From Prochlorococcus sp. AG-363-K07 (GTDB lineage Bacteria; Cyanobacteriota; Cyanobacteriia; PCC-6307; Cyanobiaceae): a stretch of 38,643 bases of DNA. The DNA lies in contig QCFO01000017.1 in assembly GCA_003280225.1 (NCBI GenBank), forward strand, positions 1 to 38,643. Direction: 5' to 3'. The position numbers and the translations under genes are program-made. This document shows positions 17,527-26,845 of the stretch, piece by piece (the stretch's first letter is position 1; each line of letters starts with the position of its first letter). The notes under the pieces were generated by a model. It worked only from the letters and a program-made list of their open reading frames with translations, searched no databases and was not told where the DNA came from.

Positions 17527-19692
17527 GTGGCGACTTTTCTATTGGAGATCGGCACAGAGGAGTTACCAGCAGATTTTGCAAGATTAGTCCTGCCTCAACT
17601 TAGGGAGAATGTCATAAGTGATTTATCTGAAAACCGCTTGTCTCATGGTCAGATTTTTGTAACAAGTACTCCTAGACGAATTGCGTTAATTGTTAGTGAT
17701 TTGGTTGAGTATGCCGACGATTCTAAGTCTGAATATAAGGGCCCTCCTGCTGGACAAGCTTTTGTTGACGGATCTCCAACAAAGGCGGCGAGCGGATTTG
17801 CAAGAAGATTTGATTTACAGGTTGATGACTTGGAAATACGAGATACACCCAAAGGACCTTTCGTCTTTGCCAAAGTCCTAGTTAAAGGTTCCTCCGCGAA
17901 AGATTTGTTAATTAAGATGATTCCATCATGGTTAGGAAACTTGCAGGGTCGCAGGTTTATGCGCTGGGGGAGTGGAGAGAACCGTTTCTCTAGGCCTATT
18001 CGCTGGATGGTTGCTTTACTAGACAATGCACTTATTCCAGTTTCCATTAATGAGTGCGATCCGCCTGTCCTCTCAGGCTTTGTGAGTAGAGGTAATCGTC
18101 TTTGCTCTCAGGAAGTTTACATTTCACATGCCGATGACTATATCTCTTCCTTAAATACCTTTTCTGTAGAGGTTAATCGTGAAAGCCGAAAGTCTTTAAT
18201 TACTAGTAGTGTTGATGAAGCCGCATCTAATCTTGATGCTATACCAAACCTTTCAAATGATTTACTAGAAGAATTAACTGATCTGGTTGAGTTCCCTTCC
18301 CTGATTAAAGGCTGTTTTGATGAAGCATTTTTGTCGTTGCCTGCTGAAGTCCTTTGTACAGTAATGCGTGTTCATCAAAGGTATATTCCACTTTTTACCA
18401 AAAGTGCAAATATTGACCCACTTTTACTCAATGCAAAAGGAAGTCTTTTGTCTTCATTCCTCTGTATTTCTAATGGCTTATTAGAAGCAGAAAAGTCCAT
18501 CCAAAAAGGTAATGAAAGAGTGTTAAGAGCTAGGCTTGCAGATGCTAATTTCTTTCTTAAATCAGATTTAGCCGTTTCTTCTAAAGAGAGGCTAAAAAAA
18601 CTTCACCAAGTGACTTTTTCAGAAGGTCTTGGTAGTTTGCATGAGAGATCTGAAAGAATCAGATTGGTGTCACAGTTGATCCTTGGGAGTGTAGACCTTT
18701 CTAATCTTAATAGAGAAAATTTATTAGAGGCGGCTTCTTTGTGTAAGCACGATTTAGTAAGTCAAATGGTGGATGAATTCCCAGAGCTACAGGGAATTAT
18801 GGGTGCTAAATATCTGCTTTATGAAGGATATGATAAGGAAATAGCATTAGCTGTTTTAGAACACTATCTTCCAAGAGGGGCCGACGATGAGTTGCCTAAA
18901 TCCGAAGTCGGATCAGTATTAGCAGTAGCGGAGAGAATCGAATTGCTTTTAAGTATATTTGCCAAAGGTGAACGTCCCAGTGGTTCATCTGATCCGTATG
19001 CTCTTCGCAGGGCTGCTAACGGGATTCTACAAATAGTTTGGGAGAATAGTTGGAATTTAAATTTGATAAATCTAGTTGAGAATGCAGTCGAAAACTGGTC
19101 CAGCAATTTCAAGGACCTGTCCATTCACAAAGTTAAACTTAAAAATGATCTCCTTGATTTCTTTCGTCTCAGAATTATTAGCTTGCTAGAAGATATGAAA
19201 TTTGATTTAGACATTATCAAGGCAGTTTGTGGAGATAATGTCCCCTTAGATAGGTTACTTGTTGATTTATTTGATTCAAAAATACGAACTGATCTATTGC
19301 AGAATATGAGAAAATCTGGCCTGCTAGATAAAGTTCAATCTGTAGTTATTAGAGCTACTAGGATTACTGAAAAGTCAGGAATTCAACTTGATTCCCTCTC
19401 TCCAAAAGGAGTTGTAGAACCATCTTTATTTGAAAAAGAAAGTGAATATAAAATGCTAAAGATATTAAATGAGCTTGATCCAATAGTTAAAAATTTGGAG
19501 GCTTCAGGATATCAAAAATTAGCTCAGATGCTATCTGAGGGAGCCGATGCATTGTCTAATTACTTTGATGGAGATGGTAGCGTAATGGTTATGTGCGATG
19601 ATTTGCAGATTAGACAGAATCGACTTAAGGTTTTGAAGATATTAAGCAACCAAGCTAGTTTGCTGGCTGATTTTACTAGCTTGAATGGATAA
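17527..19692 (+). CDS. glyS: Glycyl-tRNA synthetase, beta subunit
   Basis: 721 residues, the usual size of the beta subunit of the tetrameric bacterial enzyme that charges tRNA-Gly. The N-terminus FLLEIGTEELPADFA is the family signature, and GRRFMRWGSGENRFSRPIRWM (cited in part: RFMRWGSGENRFSRPIRW) is a strongly conserved block. An HD-like middle region and the C-terminal anticodon-binding region (SDPYALRRAANGILQI) follow. Start is GTG, immediately followed by the signature. The alpha subunit gene glyQ is not in the window. It ends 17 bases before the convergent chlP. Confidence 0.96.
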   Translation: MATFLLEIGTEELPADFARLVLPQLRENVISDLSENRLSHGQIFVTSTPRRIALIVSDLVEYADDSKSEYKGPPAGQAFVDGSPTKAASGFARRFDLQVDDLEIRDTPKGPFVFAKVLVKGSSAKDLLIKMIPSWLGNLQGRRFMRWGSGENRFSRPIRWMVALLDNALIPVSINECDPPVLSGFVSRGNRLCSQEVYISHADDYISSLNTFSVEVNRESRKSLITSSVDEAASNLDAIPNLSNDLLEELTDLVEFPSLIKGCFDEAFLSLPAEVLCTVMRVHQRYIPLFTKSANIDPLLLNAKGSLLSSFLCISNGLLEAEKSIQKGNERVLRARLADANFFLKSDLAVSSKERLKKLHQVTFSEGLGSLHERSERIRLVSQLILGSVDLSNLNRENLLEAASLCKHDLVSQMVDEFPELQGIMGAKYLLYEGYDKEIALAVLEHYLPRGADDELPKSEVGSVLAVAERIELLLSIFAKGERPSGSSDPYALRRAANGILQIVWENSWNLNLINLVENAVENWSSNFKDLSIHKVKLKNDLLDFFRLRIISLLEDMKFDLDIIKAVCGDNVPLDRLLVDLFDSKIRTDLLQNMRKSGLLDKVQSVVIRATRITEKSGIQLDSLSPKGVVEPSLFEKESEYKMLKILNELDPIVKNLEASGYQKLAQMLSEGADALSNYFDGDGSVMVMCDDLQIRQNRLKVLKILSNQASLLADFTSLNG

Positions 19693-19709
19693 ATAAAATT
19701 TAAACTGTT

Positions 19710-21080
19710 CTATTTACTTAGTGATTTTGCTTCAGTCGTAGCTCTTCCATTTTTATCTACTTTTATTCCACCCTTTATAGAGCATACTTCTAGCATTTTA
19801 GTGACCTCCTCATCTTCTCTTACAGCACTAGGAACTGGCTTATATTTATCAGGAGCTAAAGCTCTACCTCTAAGCACAGAGCCTATTGTCATTAATGTAA
19901 GTTTTATTTGTTGCAAGGGCTTCATTGCAACAACTGTTTTGTATAAATAGCTGTCAAATGTCAATCTTTGTACATCAAGATCATCGCACATTTCTACAAA
20001 TGCTTCCCTAGCTCCGTCATTTGAATAAAATATATTTTGTAGGATCTCAAGGACTTTATATGTTGCGCCATACTTTTTATCCCATTTAACAAGATATTTT
20101 TTTAATTCATCTTCGGTTGGAATTTTTTTGCCACCTTCACTTGCTTTAACTATTTCTTCGGCACACATCCTTCCACTTTTCGCAGCAAAATATATGCCCT
20201 CTCCAGAACTTTTTGTTACGTATCCAGCTGCATCTCCTACGAGGGCCATTCTTCCTACCACGCGTCTTGGACGAGGATGCTCAGGGATTGGATGAGCTTC
20301 TACTTTAATTACCTCTCCATTTACAAGTCTTTTCTTGGCCCGTTCTCTTACACCGGCTTGAAGGCTTTTGATAAGGGACTGGTTCTTTTGCATGGTTCCA
20401 GTACCTACGGCTACATGGTCATATTTTGGAAAGACCCATCCATAAAAGTCTGGAGACACATCAGTACCTACATACATTTCCGCTAGGTCCTCGTAGTAAA
20501 CCATTTCTTTCGAAGGAAGCTTGATCCTCTCTTGGAATGCAATAGCTACGTTGTAATCACCAGCATCCATCGCCTTGGCTGTTCTGCTGTTTGCCCCATC
20601 TGCTCCAATTATTAGATCTACCTCTAATTTTTTGGTTTCTCCTGTTGTGTCTCCATTAGAGAAGTCAGAGTATGTAAGTTGATAGGGGCCTTGCTTATTT
20701 GTTCCTGTATCAATCTTCGTTACTAAACCATTAATTAAATTTGCTCCAAGATCAGCAGCTCGGTCCCTCATGAAGGCATCCATCACTTCCCTTCTGCACA
20801 TGCCTATATATTCATTTTCGGTTTCTCCATAAACCTTGTCGAGGCTTATATCCACTTCTCTGTTGGAAGGAGAAATCATCCTCATATTTCTCACTTTTCG
20901 ATCGATTATCGAGTCTGGAAGATCAAACTCTGCAACCATGCAGAGAGGGATTGCACCACCACATGGTTTTGCGTTGTCAAGTTTCCTTTCGAAGATCCAA
21001 GTCTCAATTCCTGCCTTAGCAAGAATTTCAGCGGCGCAAGAACCACTTGGACCTCCACCGATCACAGCTACACGCAACAT
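19710..21080 (-). CDS. chlP: Geranylgeranyl reductase
   Basis: ChlP reduces the geranylgeranyl chain to phytyl for chlorophyll (and tocopherol or phylloquinone). 456 residues from the ATG at 21080, which places the FAD-binding motif VAVIGGGPSGSCAAEILAKA at residue 4; a start at 21098 adds 6 residues. Other conserved points: ERKLDNAKPCGGAIP, MCRREVMDAFMRDRA, LIIGADGANS and GDAAGYVTKSSGEGIYFA. All blocks of the cyanobacterial enzyme are present and the length is normal. It is divergent from the VanY-like gene, 110 bases apart. Confidence 0.95.
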   Translation of the reverse strand: MLRVAVIGGGPSGSCAAEILAKAGIETWIFERKLDNAKPCGGAIPLCMVAEFDLPDSIIDRKVRNMRMISPSNREVDISLDKVYGETENEYIGMCRREVMDAFMRDRAADLGANLINGLVTKIDTGTNKQGPYQLTYSDFSNGDTTGETKKLEVDLIIGADGANSRTAKAMDAGDYNVAIAFQERIKLPSKEMVYYEDLAEMYVGTDVSPDFYGWVFPKYDHVAVGTGTMQKNQSLIKSLQAGVRERAKKRLVNGEVIKVEAHPIPEHPRPRRVVGRMALVGDAAGYVTKSSGEGIYFAAKSGRMCAEEIVKASEGGKKIPTEDELKKYLVKWDKKYGATYKVLEILQNIFYSNDGAREAFVEMCDDLDVQRLTFDSYLYKTVVAMKPLQQIKLTLMTIGSVLRGRALAPDKYKPVPSAVREDEEVTKMLEVCSIKGGIKVDKNGRATTEAKSLSK

Positions 21081-21190
21081 TTTTTTCAGCCGGAACATAC
21101 TTAATAAATAAAAACTAACTCGGCAAAAGAATTCTCGTAAAGCGATCTTGCTAAGGCCGTTACGATCGAAACATCAATTTTCCTGTTTTT

Positions 21191-21943
21191 GTGGCTCGAG
21201 ATGAGCGCTCAAGGCGCAATATTTCCGACGACATCCCTCTTGCCAGAAGGTCTATTCCGATTCGTAGACCATCGCAAAGGGAATTAAAGTTAATTGCGCT
21301 TTTTTCTGTTCTCTTAATTTTTTCTGCAATTGTTATCTCTTTAAATCTGTTCTCTCGGTTTAAAAAAAGCTCTCTTTTTGAACTTGACACTCAAAGTGCT
21401 CTTTCAAAAGATGGTCGATTGCTTGGTCATTTCCCATATCCCGAGGCACTTAAAGAAGATCTTGTTGAGGCTTATCCTGGCCTCCAGCTTCATAGAGATG
21501 CCTATAAGGCCTTAATGAGAATGGCTTCAGCTGCATCGGCCCAGGGTATTAATCTGATACTTCTTAGTGGATACAGATCGATTGACTTGCAAAGAGAGAT
21601 CTTTTATGGATTGAAGTCAGCCAGGAACCAAATTGCTATTGAGCGAGCAAAGGTGTCTGCTCCTCCAGGTTATTCAGAGCACAGTACCGGTTACGCCGTT
21701 GATTTAGGTGATGCCGCAAGGCGGGACACAGATTTCGAGGTGGAATTTGAACAAACTAGAGCATTCCTCTGGCTTAGGGAGAACGCAGCGAAATATCATT
21801 TCGTCCTTTCTTTTCCTAAGGGCAATTTACAGAAGGTCAGTTATGAGCCTTGGCATTGGAGGTTTGAAGGAACTGTTGATGCTTTAAGACAATTTGATGC
21901 TTCCAATGAAAATCGTCGACGAGCCTTGGAACCTTCTTACTAA
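21191..21943 (+). CDS. D-Ala-D-Ala carboxypeptidase, VanY-like (M15B)
   Basis: 250 residues. One membrane segment near 33-55 follows a basic N-terminus (RSRRN), so the catalytic domain faces the periplasm. The zinc site of the M15B family is complete: SGYRS near 126, EHSTGYAVD (His164, Asp171) and EPWHW (Glu219, His222). Enzymes of this kind remove the terminal D-Ala from peptidoglycan stems. The window thus has two distinct M15 peptidases, one cytoplasmic dipeptidase and this anchored carboxypeptidase. GTG start at 21191; a later in-frame start is possible. Confidence 0.88.
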   Translation: MARDERSRRNISDDIPLARRSIPIRRPSQRELKLIALFSVLLIFSAIVISLNLFSRFKKSSLFELDTQSALSKDGRLLGHFPYPEALKEDLVEAYPGLQLHRDAYKALMRMASAASAQGINLILLSGYRSIDLQREIFYGLKSARNQIAIERAKVSAPPGYSEHSTGYAVDLGDAARRDTDFEVEFEQTRAFLWLRENAAKYHFVLSFPKGNLQKVSYEPWHWRFEGTVDALRQFDASNENRRRALEPSY

Positions 21944-22027
21944 AAGAATCAAGTCGTTTTGTCTCCTACGTCGAATTGGTATCTTCATTTATGGACAAAA
22001 ATTTTTAGTGGACAGTTAGTTCATTTT

Positions 22028-22048
22028 TTATATCACGTTCTGATATAA
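22028..22048. promoter_or_regulatory. 8-base inverted repeat before typA
   Basis: TTATATCA (22028-22035) and TGATATAA (22041-22048) are perfect inverse complements separated by CGTTC, 47 bases before the typA ATG. This is the geometry of a dimeric-regulator operator; as RNA it would be an AT-rich 8-pair hairpin. No matching known motif is claimed. Confidence 0.35.
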
Positions 22049-22095
22049 CCTTTTGTCTACGCCTGTCGTATCCCAACTCAAACATCCTTGAAAAA

Positions 22096-23901
22096 ATGAG
22101 TGCCAAGGAAAACCAGATCAGAAATATTGCAATTATTGCCCATGTAGATCATGGAAAGACGACTTTGGTTGATGCCCTTTTATCTCAATCAGGAATCTTT
22201 CGTGATAATGAAGCTATCCCTACCTGTGTTTTGGATTCCAATGATTTGGAAAGAGAGAGAGGAATAACAATTCTTTCAAAAAACACAGCAGTAACTTACA
22301 ACGACACACGTATAAATATTGTTGATACTCCTGGCCACGCAGATTTCGGAGGAGAAGTTGAAAGAGTACTAGGTATGGTTGATGGCTGTTTGTTAATTGT
22401 TGATGCAAATGAAGGTCCAATGCCTCAAACACGATTTGTTTTGAAAAAAGCCTTAGAACAAGGTCTAAGACCTATTGTTTTTGTTAACAAGGTAGATCGT
22501 GCAAGAGTTCAGCCAGAAACAGCTGTTGATAAAGTTTTAGATCTCTTTTTAGAGCTAGGTGCAGATGATGATCAGTGTGATTTTCCTTACCTATTTGGAA
22601 GTGGATTAGGTGGTTTTGCAACAACTGATGTGAAGATTCCTAGTGAAAATATGAAGCCTCTTTTTGATGCAATTTTAAGACATGTTCCACCCCCAGTAGG
22701 AGATATTAATAAGCCTCTGCAATTGCAAATCACCACTCTTGATTACTCTGATTTTCTGGGGAGAATTATTATAGGAAGAGTTCATAATGGGATAATTTCT
22801 AATGGTCAAAATGCTGTCCTCATTAAGGAAAATGGTGTAGAAAAGAAAGGTAGAATAAGTAAACTATTAGGGTTTGATGGATTACAAAGAATTGAAATAG
22901 ATAAGGCCTATGCTGGAGATTTGGTTGCAGTTGCTGGATTCGATGAGGTCAATATTGGTGAAACTATTGCCTGTTCAGATGAGCCTAAAGCTCTTCCTTT
23001 AATAAAGGTTGATGAGCCAACATTACAAATGACTTTCATTGTTAATGACTCACCCTTTGCAGGTAAAGAAGGAAAGTTTGTAACAAGCAGACAGCTTCGT
23101 GAACGATTAAAAAAGGAATTGCTGACCAACGTAGCGTTAAGAGTCGCCGATACTGATTCACCTGATCGCTTTTCAGTTAGTGGAAGGGGAGAACTTCATT
23201 TAGGGATTTTGATCGAAACTATGCGAAGAGAAGGGTATGAATTCCAGGTATCACAGCCACAAGTTATTTATAGGTCAATAGAGGAAACTATATGCGAACC
23301 GGTAGAAACCCTTGTGATGGATGTTCCTGAGCAAGCTGTAGGCTCTTGCATCGAAAAATTAGGAGTAAGGAAGGGTGAAATGCAAAATATGGAGACTGGT
23401 AATGATGGACGAACTCAACTTGAGTTTGTTGTCCCTTCTAGAGGTTTAATTGGTTTTCGTGGTGAGTTTGTTAGAGCTACCCGCGGAGAAGGCATTATGA
23501 GTCATTCGTTTTTTGAGTATCGTCCAATGCTTGGTCAGTTTGAGACACGTCGAAATGGTGTCTTGGTCTCTTTTGAAGAAGGTGTTGCTACTTTCTACGC
23601 TTTAAAAAATGCTGAAGATAGAGGTCAATTTTTTATTACGCCAGGTACTAAAGTGTATAAAGGTATGATTATTGGTGAAAACAATCGTCCGCAAGATCTT
23701 GAGATTAATATTTGTAAAACTAAGCAGCTAACTAATATGAGATCTGCTGGAGCAGAGGAGCTAGATACATTGCAATCTCCGGTAGATATTACCTTGGAAC
23801 GAGCTCTTGAATACATTGGATCTGATGAAATGTTAGAGGTGACACCCGAGTCCATAAGATTGAGGAAACTTTCTCAGAAGAAATCACCTAAACGAAAATG
23901 A
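22096..23901 (+). CDS. typA: Translational GTPase TypA/BipA
   Basis: 601 residues, normal length. Ribosome-associated GTPase of the EF-G family, linked to stress adaptation and 50S assembly. G motifs: AHVDHGKT at 15-22, DTPGH at 77-81, NKVD at 131-134. The ERERGIT switch I block is at 52-58, and the C-terminal domain specific to BipA contains [23 protein letters not shown] is at 22096. Its stop overlaps the next ATG (ATGA, 4 bases), the first of several such overlaps running through to lptF. A palindrome precedes it at 22028-22048. Confidence 0.96.
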   Translation: MSAKENQIRNIAIIAHVDHGKTTLVDALLSQSGIFRDNEAIPTCVLDSNDLERERGITILSKNTAVTYNDTRINIVDTPGHADFGGEVERVLGMVDGCLLIVDANEGPMPQTRFVLKKALEQGLRPIVFVNKVDRARVQPETAVDKVLDLFLELGADDDQCDFPYLFGSGLGGFATTDVKIPSENMKPLFDAILRHVPPPVGDINKPLQLQITTLDYSDFLGRIIIGRVHNGIISNGQNAVLIKENGVEKKGRISKLLGFDGLQRIEIDKAYAGDLVAVAGFDEVNIGETIACSDEPKALPLIKVDEPTLQMTFIVNDSPFAGKEGKFVTSRQLRERLKKELLTNVALRVADTDSPDRFSVSGRGELHLGILIETMRREGYEFQVSQPQVIYRSIEETICEPVETLVMDVPEQAVGSCIEKLGVRKGEMQNMETGNDGRTQLEFVVPSRGLIGFRGEFVRATRGEGIMSHSFFEYRPMLGQFETRRNGVLVSFEEGVATFYALKNAEDRGQFFITPGTKVYKGMIIGENNRPQDLEINICKTKQLTNMRSAGAEELDTLQSPVDITLERALEYIGSDEMLEVTPESIRLRKLSQKKSPKRK

Positions 23902-24299
23902 AATCGTCAAATCTTGAATGCTCTAACTTATCAGTTATTCATGATAATCGTTTTAAAATAGCCTTGAAGCTCTTTAATTCTGCTCAATGGTATCCAGCTC
24001 ATGATGCTTTTGAAGAACTTTGGCATGAAACTAGTGGTCCAGAAAGAATAACTATCCATGCTATTTTGCAGATTTCTGTGGCTCAGTTACATTTAGAAAA
24101 AGGCAATCTAAATGGAGCCACCATTCTTTATGGAGAAGCTCTCGGTCGTTTGAAGAGATCTGGAACACCAGATCTAGGAATTGATCTTAGTCAACTCCTC
24201 ATTTACTTACAATCTATTTTAGAGAAACTCCAATATAGGAAAGACTTTAATTCAATTCCTAATCCATTCTTATATATTAAGAACAATGTCGAACTTTAA
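23898..24299 (+). CDS. DUF309 protein
   Basis: 133 residues. The core FKIALKLFNSAQWYPAHDAFEELWHET, seen in part as WYPAHDAFEELWHE, with AILQISVAQLHLEKGNLNGA, is the DUF309 signature (His-Asp-x-x-Glu-x-x-Trp). This small helical family is found in many bacteria and has no assigned function. No signal peptide or membrane helix. It overlaps typA by 4 bases and lptA by 14, so it is co-translated with both. The tight linkage with the lipopolysaccharide-export genes is suggestive but does not define a role. Confidence 0.86.
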   Translation: MKSSNLECSNLSVIHDNRFKIALKLFNSAQWYPAHDAFEELWHETSGPERITIHAILQISVAQLHLEKGNLNGATILYGEALGRLKRSGTPDLGIDLSQLLIYLQSILEKLQYRKDFNSIPNPFLYIKNNVEL

Positions 24300-24789
24300 A
24301 AAGAATCTTTATTTTATAACCTTTCGGCTCAGAGATATCCTTGCTTTGATCAGATTAAGAGAAGTATTTATTTTTCCCATTCACCTTAGTTTATTTCTAT
24401 ATACTATTGGCTCAGTAAGTTTCGCTCAGAATGTAGACCTCCTACCTCAGAATAATAAAACAAATCAGATTCTTATTGAGGCTGATAATCAGAGTACTGA
24501 TCGTAATGGTGAGGTTTTTCTTGCCTACGGAAATGTCAAGATAACCTATTTAAATAAGGGAATTATTGCTACTTCTTCTGAAGCTAAATATCTTAAAAAT
24601 GAAGGTCTTGTTGTTCTTACAGGAAATGTAGACTTAAAAAGGATGGACGGTAATTCAATTCTAGGCGATCGGATAGTTTATTCTTTAAAAGATGATCGCA
24701 TTTTTGCGGAATCTAATTCTGATTCACAGGTCTTATTAAAGTTGCTTTTGGAAGCAAGCAATCAACCCGAGAGGTCAGTAGCAAAATGA
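24286..24789 (+). CDS. lptA: LptA-like periplasmic lipopolysaccharide transport protein
   Basis: 167 residues. A hydrophobic segment at about 28-45 ends in SVSFAQ, which fits a signal peptide or anchor. The OstA/LptA beta-jellyroll repeat follows: ILIEADNQSTDRNGEVFLAYGNVKI, cited as EADNQSTDRNGEVFLAYG, then ATSSEAKYL and LTGNVDLKRMDGNSILGDRI. LptA bridges the periplasm between the inner-membrane LptBFG and outer-membrane LptD. It directly precedes lptB (ATGA overlap) and lptF, which supports the call. An LptC homologue is not seen next to it, so the single protein might combine LptC- and LptA-like roles (inference). Confidence 0.82.
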   Translation: MSNFKKNLYFITFRLRDILALIRLREVFIFPIHLSLFLYTIGSVSFAQNVDLLPQNNKTNQILIEADNQSTDRNGEVFLAYGNVKITYLNKGIIATSSEAKYLKNEGLVVLTGNVDLKRMDGNSILGDRIVYSLKDDRIFAESNSDSQVLLKLLLEASNQPERSVAK

Positions 24790-25514
24790 GTCTTGAATTA
24801 AAGGGAGTTGCATTAAGCCTAGGTGGGCGACCCCTAGTTAAGGGTATTTCATTGAAAATGAAGGCTGGTGAAGTTGTGGGACTTCTTGGGCCTAATGGAG
24901 CAGGTAAAACAACTACTTTTAACTTGGTAATTGGATTGTTAAGGCCTGATTCTGGTCAAGTTATTCTTGATGGAAAACCAATACGTAAATTATCAATGCC
25001 AGAAAGAGCTAGATTAGGTATTGGTTATTTAGCTCAAGAACCAAGTATTTTTCGACAACTTACAGTTAAACAAAACTTGGATTTAGCACTCGCACAAAAT
25101 AACCTGTCAAGAAACTATTGTCGCCTGAGAAGAGAAGAGTTGATTAATGAATTTAATTTAAGCCCTTTTCTGGATAGATTTGGCTACCAACTTTCGGGTG
25201 GAGAAAGACGAAGAAGCGAGGTTGCTAGAGCCCTGGCTGTTGGAAAAAATGGCCCACGTTATCTATTGTTAGACGAGCCATTTGCTGGCGTCGACCCATT
25301 AGCTGTGTCTGAATTGCAGAACTTAATACAAGCGCTGCGGCTACAAGGTATGGGTATTCTAATTACTGATCATAATGTTAGGGAAACACTAGCAATTACA
25401 GACTGTTCTTATATTCTTAATGAAGGCAAAATTCTCTCTTCAGGTCCTTCAACCGAAGTTGCAAATGATCCTCTTGTTAGACGTCATTATTTAGGAGAGG
25501 GTTTTCAGTTATGA
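24786..25514 (+). CDS. lptB: LptB lipopolysaccharide export ATPase
   Basis: 242 residues. Walker A GPNGAGKT is at 35-42, ABC signature LSGGE at 136-140, Walker B LLLDEP at 160-165, followed by FAGVDP, typical of LptB. The LGIGYLAQEPSIFRQLTV block is likewise LptB-specific. It powers extraction of LPS from the inner membrane together with an LptF/LptG-type permease, which is the next gene. Overlaps of 4 bases on both sides (lptA and lptF) show an operon with coupled translation. Confidence 0.95.
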   Translation: MSLELKGVALSLGGRPLVKGISLKMKAGEVVGLLGPNGAGKTTTFNLVIGLLRPDSGQVILDGKPIRKLSMPERARLGIGYLAQEPSIFRQLTVKQNLDLALAQNNLSRNYCRLRREELINEFNLSPFLDRFGYQLSGGERRRSEVARALAVGKNGPRYLLLDEPFAGVDPLAVSELQNLIQALRLQGMGILITDHNVRETLAITDCSYILNEGKILSSGPSTEVANDPLVRRHYLGEGFQL

Positions 25515-26722
25515 CTAGATTCTTGGATACTTTTCCAATTAAAGAATATTCCTTTTTTGTCCGCTTAAAACAATTTTTCTTTGAAAAATGGAAACTATTA
25601 CCTCTTTTAGACCGATGGATTCTCAGTGAATTACTGCCACCTTTATTTTTTGCAATAGCTGCTTTCACTGTTGTGTCATTGTCAGTTGGAGTCATGTTTG
25701 ATTTGGTTAGAAAAATAGTTGAGTCAGGCCTTTCACCTCAAATAGCTCTTCAAGTTTTAATTCTCCGCTTACCAAGCTTTTTGGTTATTTCATTCCCGAT
25801 GGCAATGTTGATGGCTACATTGCTTGCATATAGTCGACTTTCAGCAAATAGTGAATTAAAAGCTTTACGTAGCCTAGGTGTAACAACAAAACGAATGATT
25901 GCTTCGGCAATACTTCTCGCAATAATTATGACTGGATTAACTTTTGTTTTCAACGATAGTATTGTTCCTAATGCAAATAGAAACGCTGAATTAATCCTTA
26001 ATCGTTCCATCGGCAAGGCAATTGCTACAGAGGTTGGTGAAGATATTATTTATTCAAGAAAAGGAAAAATTATTGACGAGAATAGTAAAAAGGATAGAAG
26101 AGGTATGACTCATTTGTTTTATGCGTGGAAGTTTAAGGATAAAGCAATGATGGAAATAACAATGATCGACTTCTCTAGGTTAGGTTATACGCAATTGGTT
26201 ACTGCTGAGAAGGGTTTTTGGAAGGAAGAGCAAGGTAAATGGGACTTCAGAAATGGAAGGATTATCACTCTATCTCCTAATGGAACTTCTAATACAGCTA
26301 CTTTTGAGAAATACTTATACCCTCTTGATAAAGGTCCAATAAATATGGCTGAATTGCCTCAGGATGCAAATGATATGACCCTTTTACAAGCGATTAAAGC
26401 AGAAAAACTCTACAAGGAATCAGGAAATATAAAGGAATCAAGGCGCATGCAGGTCCGAATACAAGAGAAATTTACTCTTCCCATGGCTTGCGTAGTATTT
26501 GCCCTTATTGGAAGTAGTCTGGGAGCCAAGCCCAACACTAGAACAAGCAGAAGTCAAGGATTTGGATTGAGCGTAGTCCTCATACTTTCTTACTATGTCT
26601 TGAGCTTTACCTTTAGTTCTTTAGGTGTTAAAGGTACTTTGCCCCCTTTTGTTGCTGCTTGGTGCCCAGTAATTATTTCTTTATCTGGAGGTTGGTTATT
26701 GCTAAGAAAGGCATCCAGCTAA
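25511..26722 (+). CDS. lptF: LptF/LptG (YjgP/YjgQ) family permease
   Basis: 403 residues. Three helices in the first third (about 38-65, 76-100 and 128-150), then a periplasmic beta-jellyroll domain (about 160-290), and three helices at the end (about 325-343, 355-378, 380-400). The N-terminal LLDRWILSELLPPLFFAIAAFT is typical. LptF/LptG form the membrane part of the LPS exporter; only one permease gene is here, as is usual in cyanobacteria, so it may act as a homodimer or with a second copy elsewhere. It begins 4 bases inside lptB. Gene symbol could equally be lptG. Confidence 0.87.
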   Translation: MTRFLDTFPIKEYSFFVRLKQFFFEKWKLLPLLDRWILSELLPPLFFAIAAFTVVSLSVGVMFDLVRKIVESGLSPQIALQVLILRLPSFLVISFPMAMLMATLLAYSRLSANSELKALRSLGVTTKRMIASAILLAIIMTGLTFVFNDSIVPNANRNAELILNRSIGKAIATEVGEDIIYSRKGKIIDENSKKDRRGMTHLFYAWKFKDKAMMEITMIDFSRLGYTQLVTAEKGFWKEEQGKWDFRNGRIITLSPNGTSNTATFEKYLYPLDKGPINMAELPQDANDMTLLQAIKAEKLYKESGNIKESRRMQVRIQEKFTLPMACVVFALIGSSLGAKPNTRTSRSQGFGLSVVLILSYYVLSFTFSSLGVKGTLPPFVAAWCPVIISLSGGWLLLRKASS

Positions 26723-26845
26723 TGTAACTATTATTCTGACATTAAATGTTTTAGATGTATTATTACATTGTTGAATATATATTTAATATTCTATTCTTTA
26801 AATTCTTGTCAATAAGATCTCTCCTCCACTCTTGCTAATGCTCTG

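Noticed and set aside
17649-18047. 132-residue minus-strand frame inside glyS
   Set aside because: Antisense shadow of a conserved glyS region.
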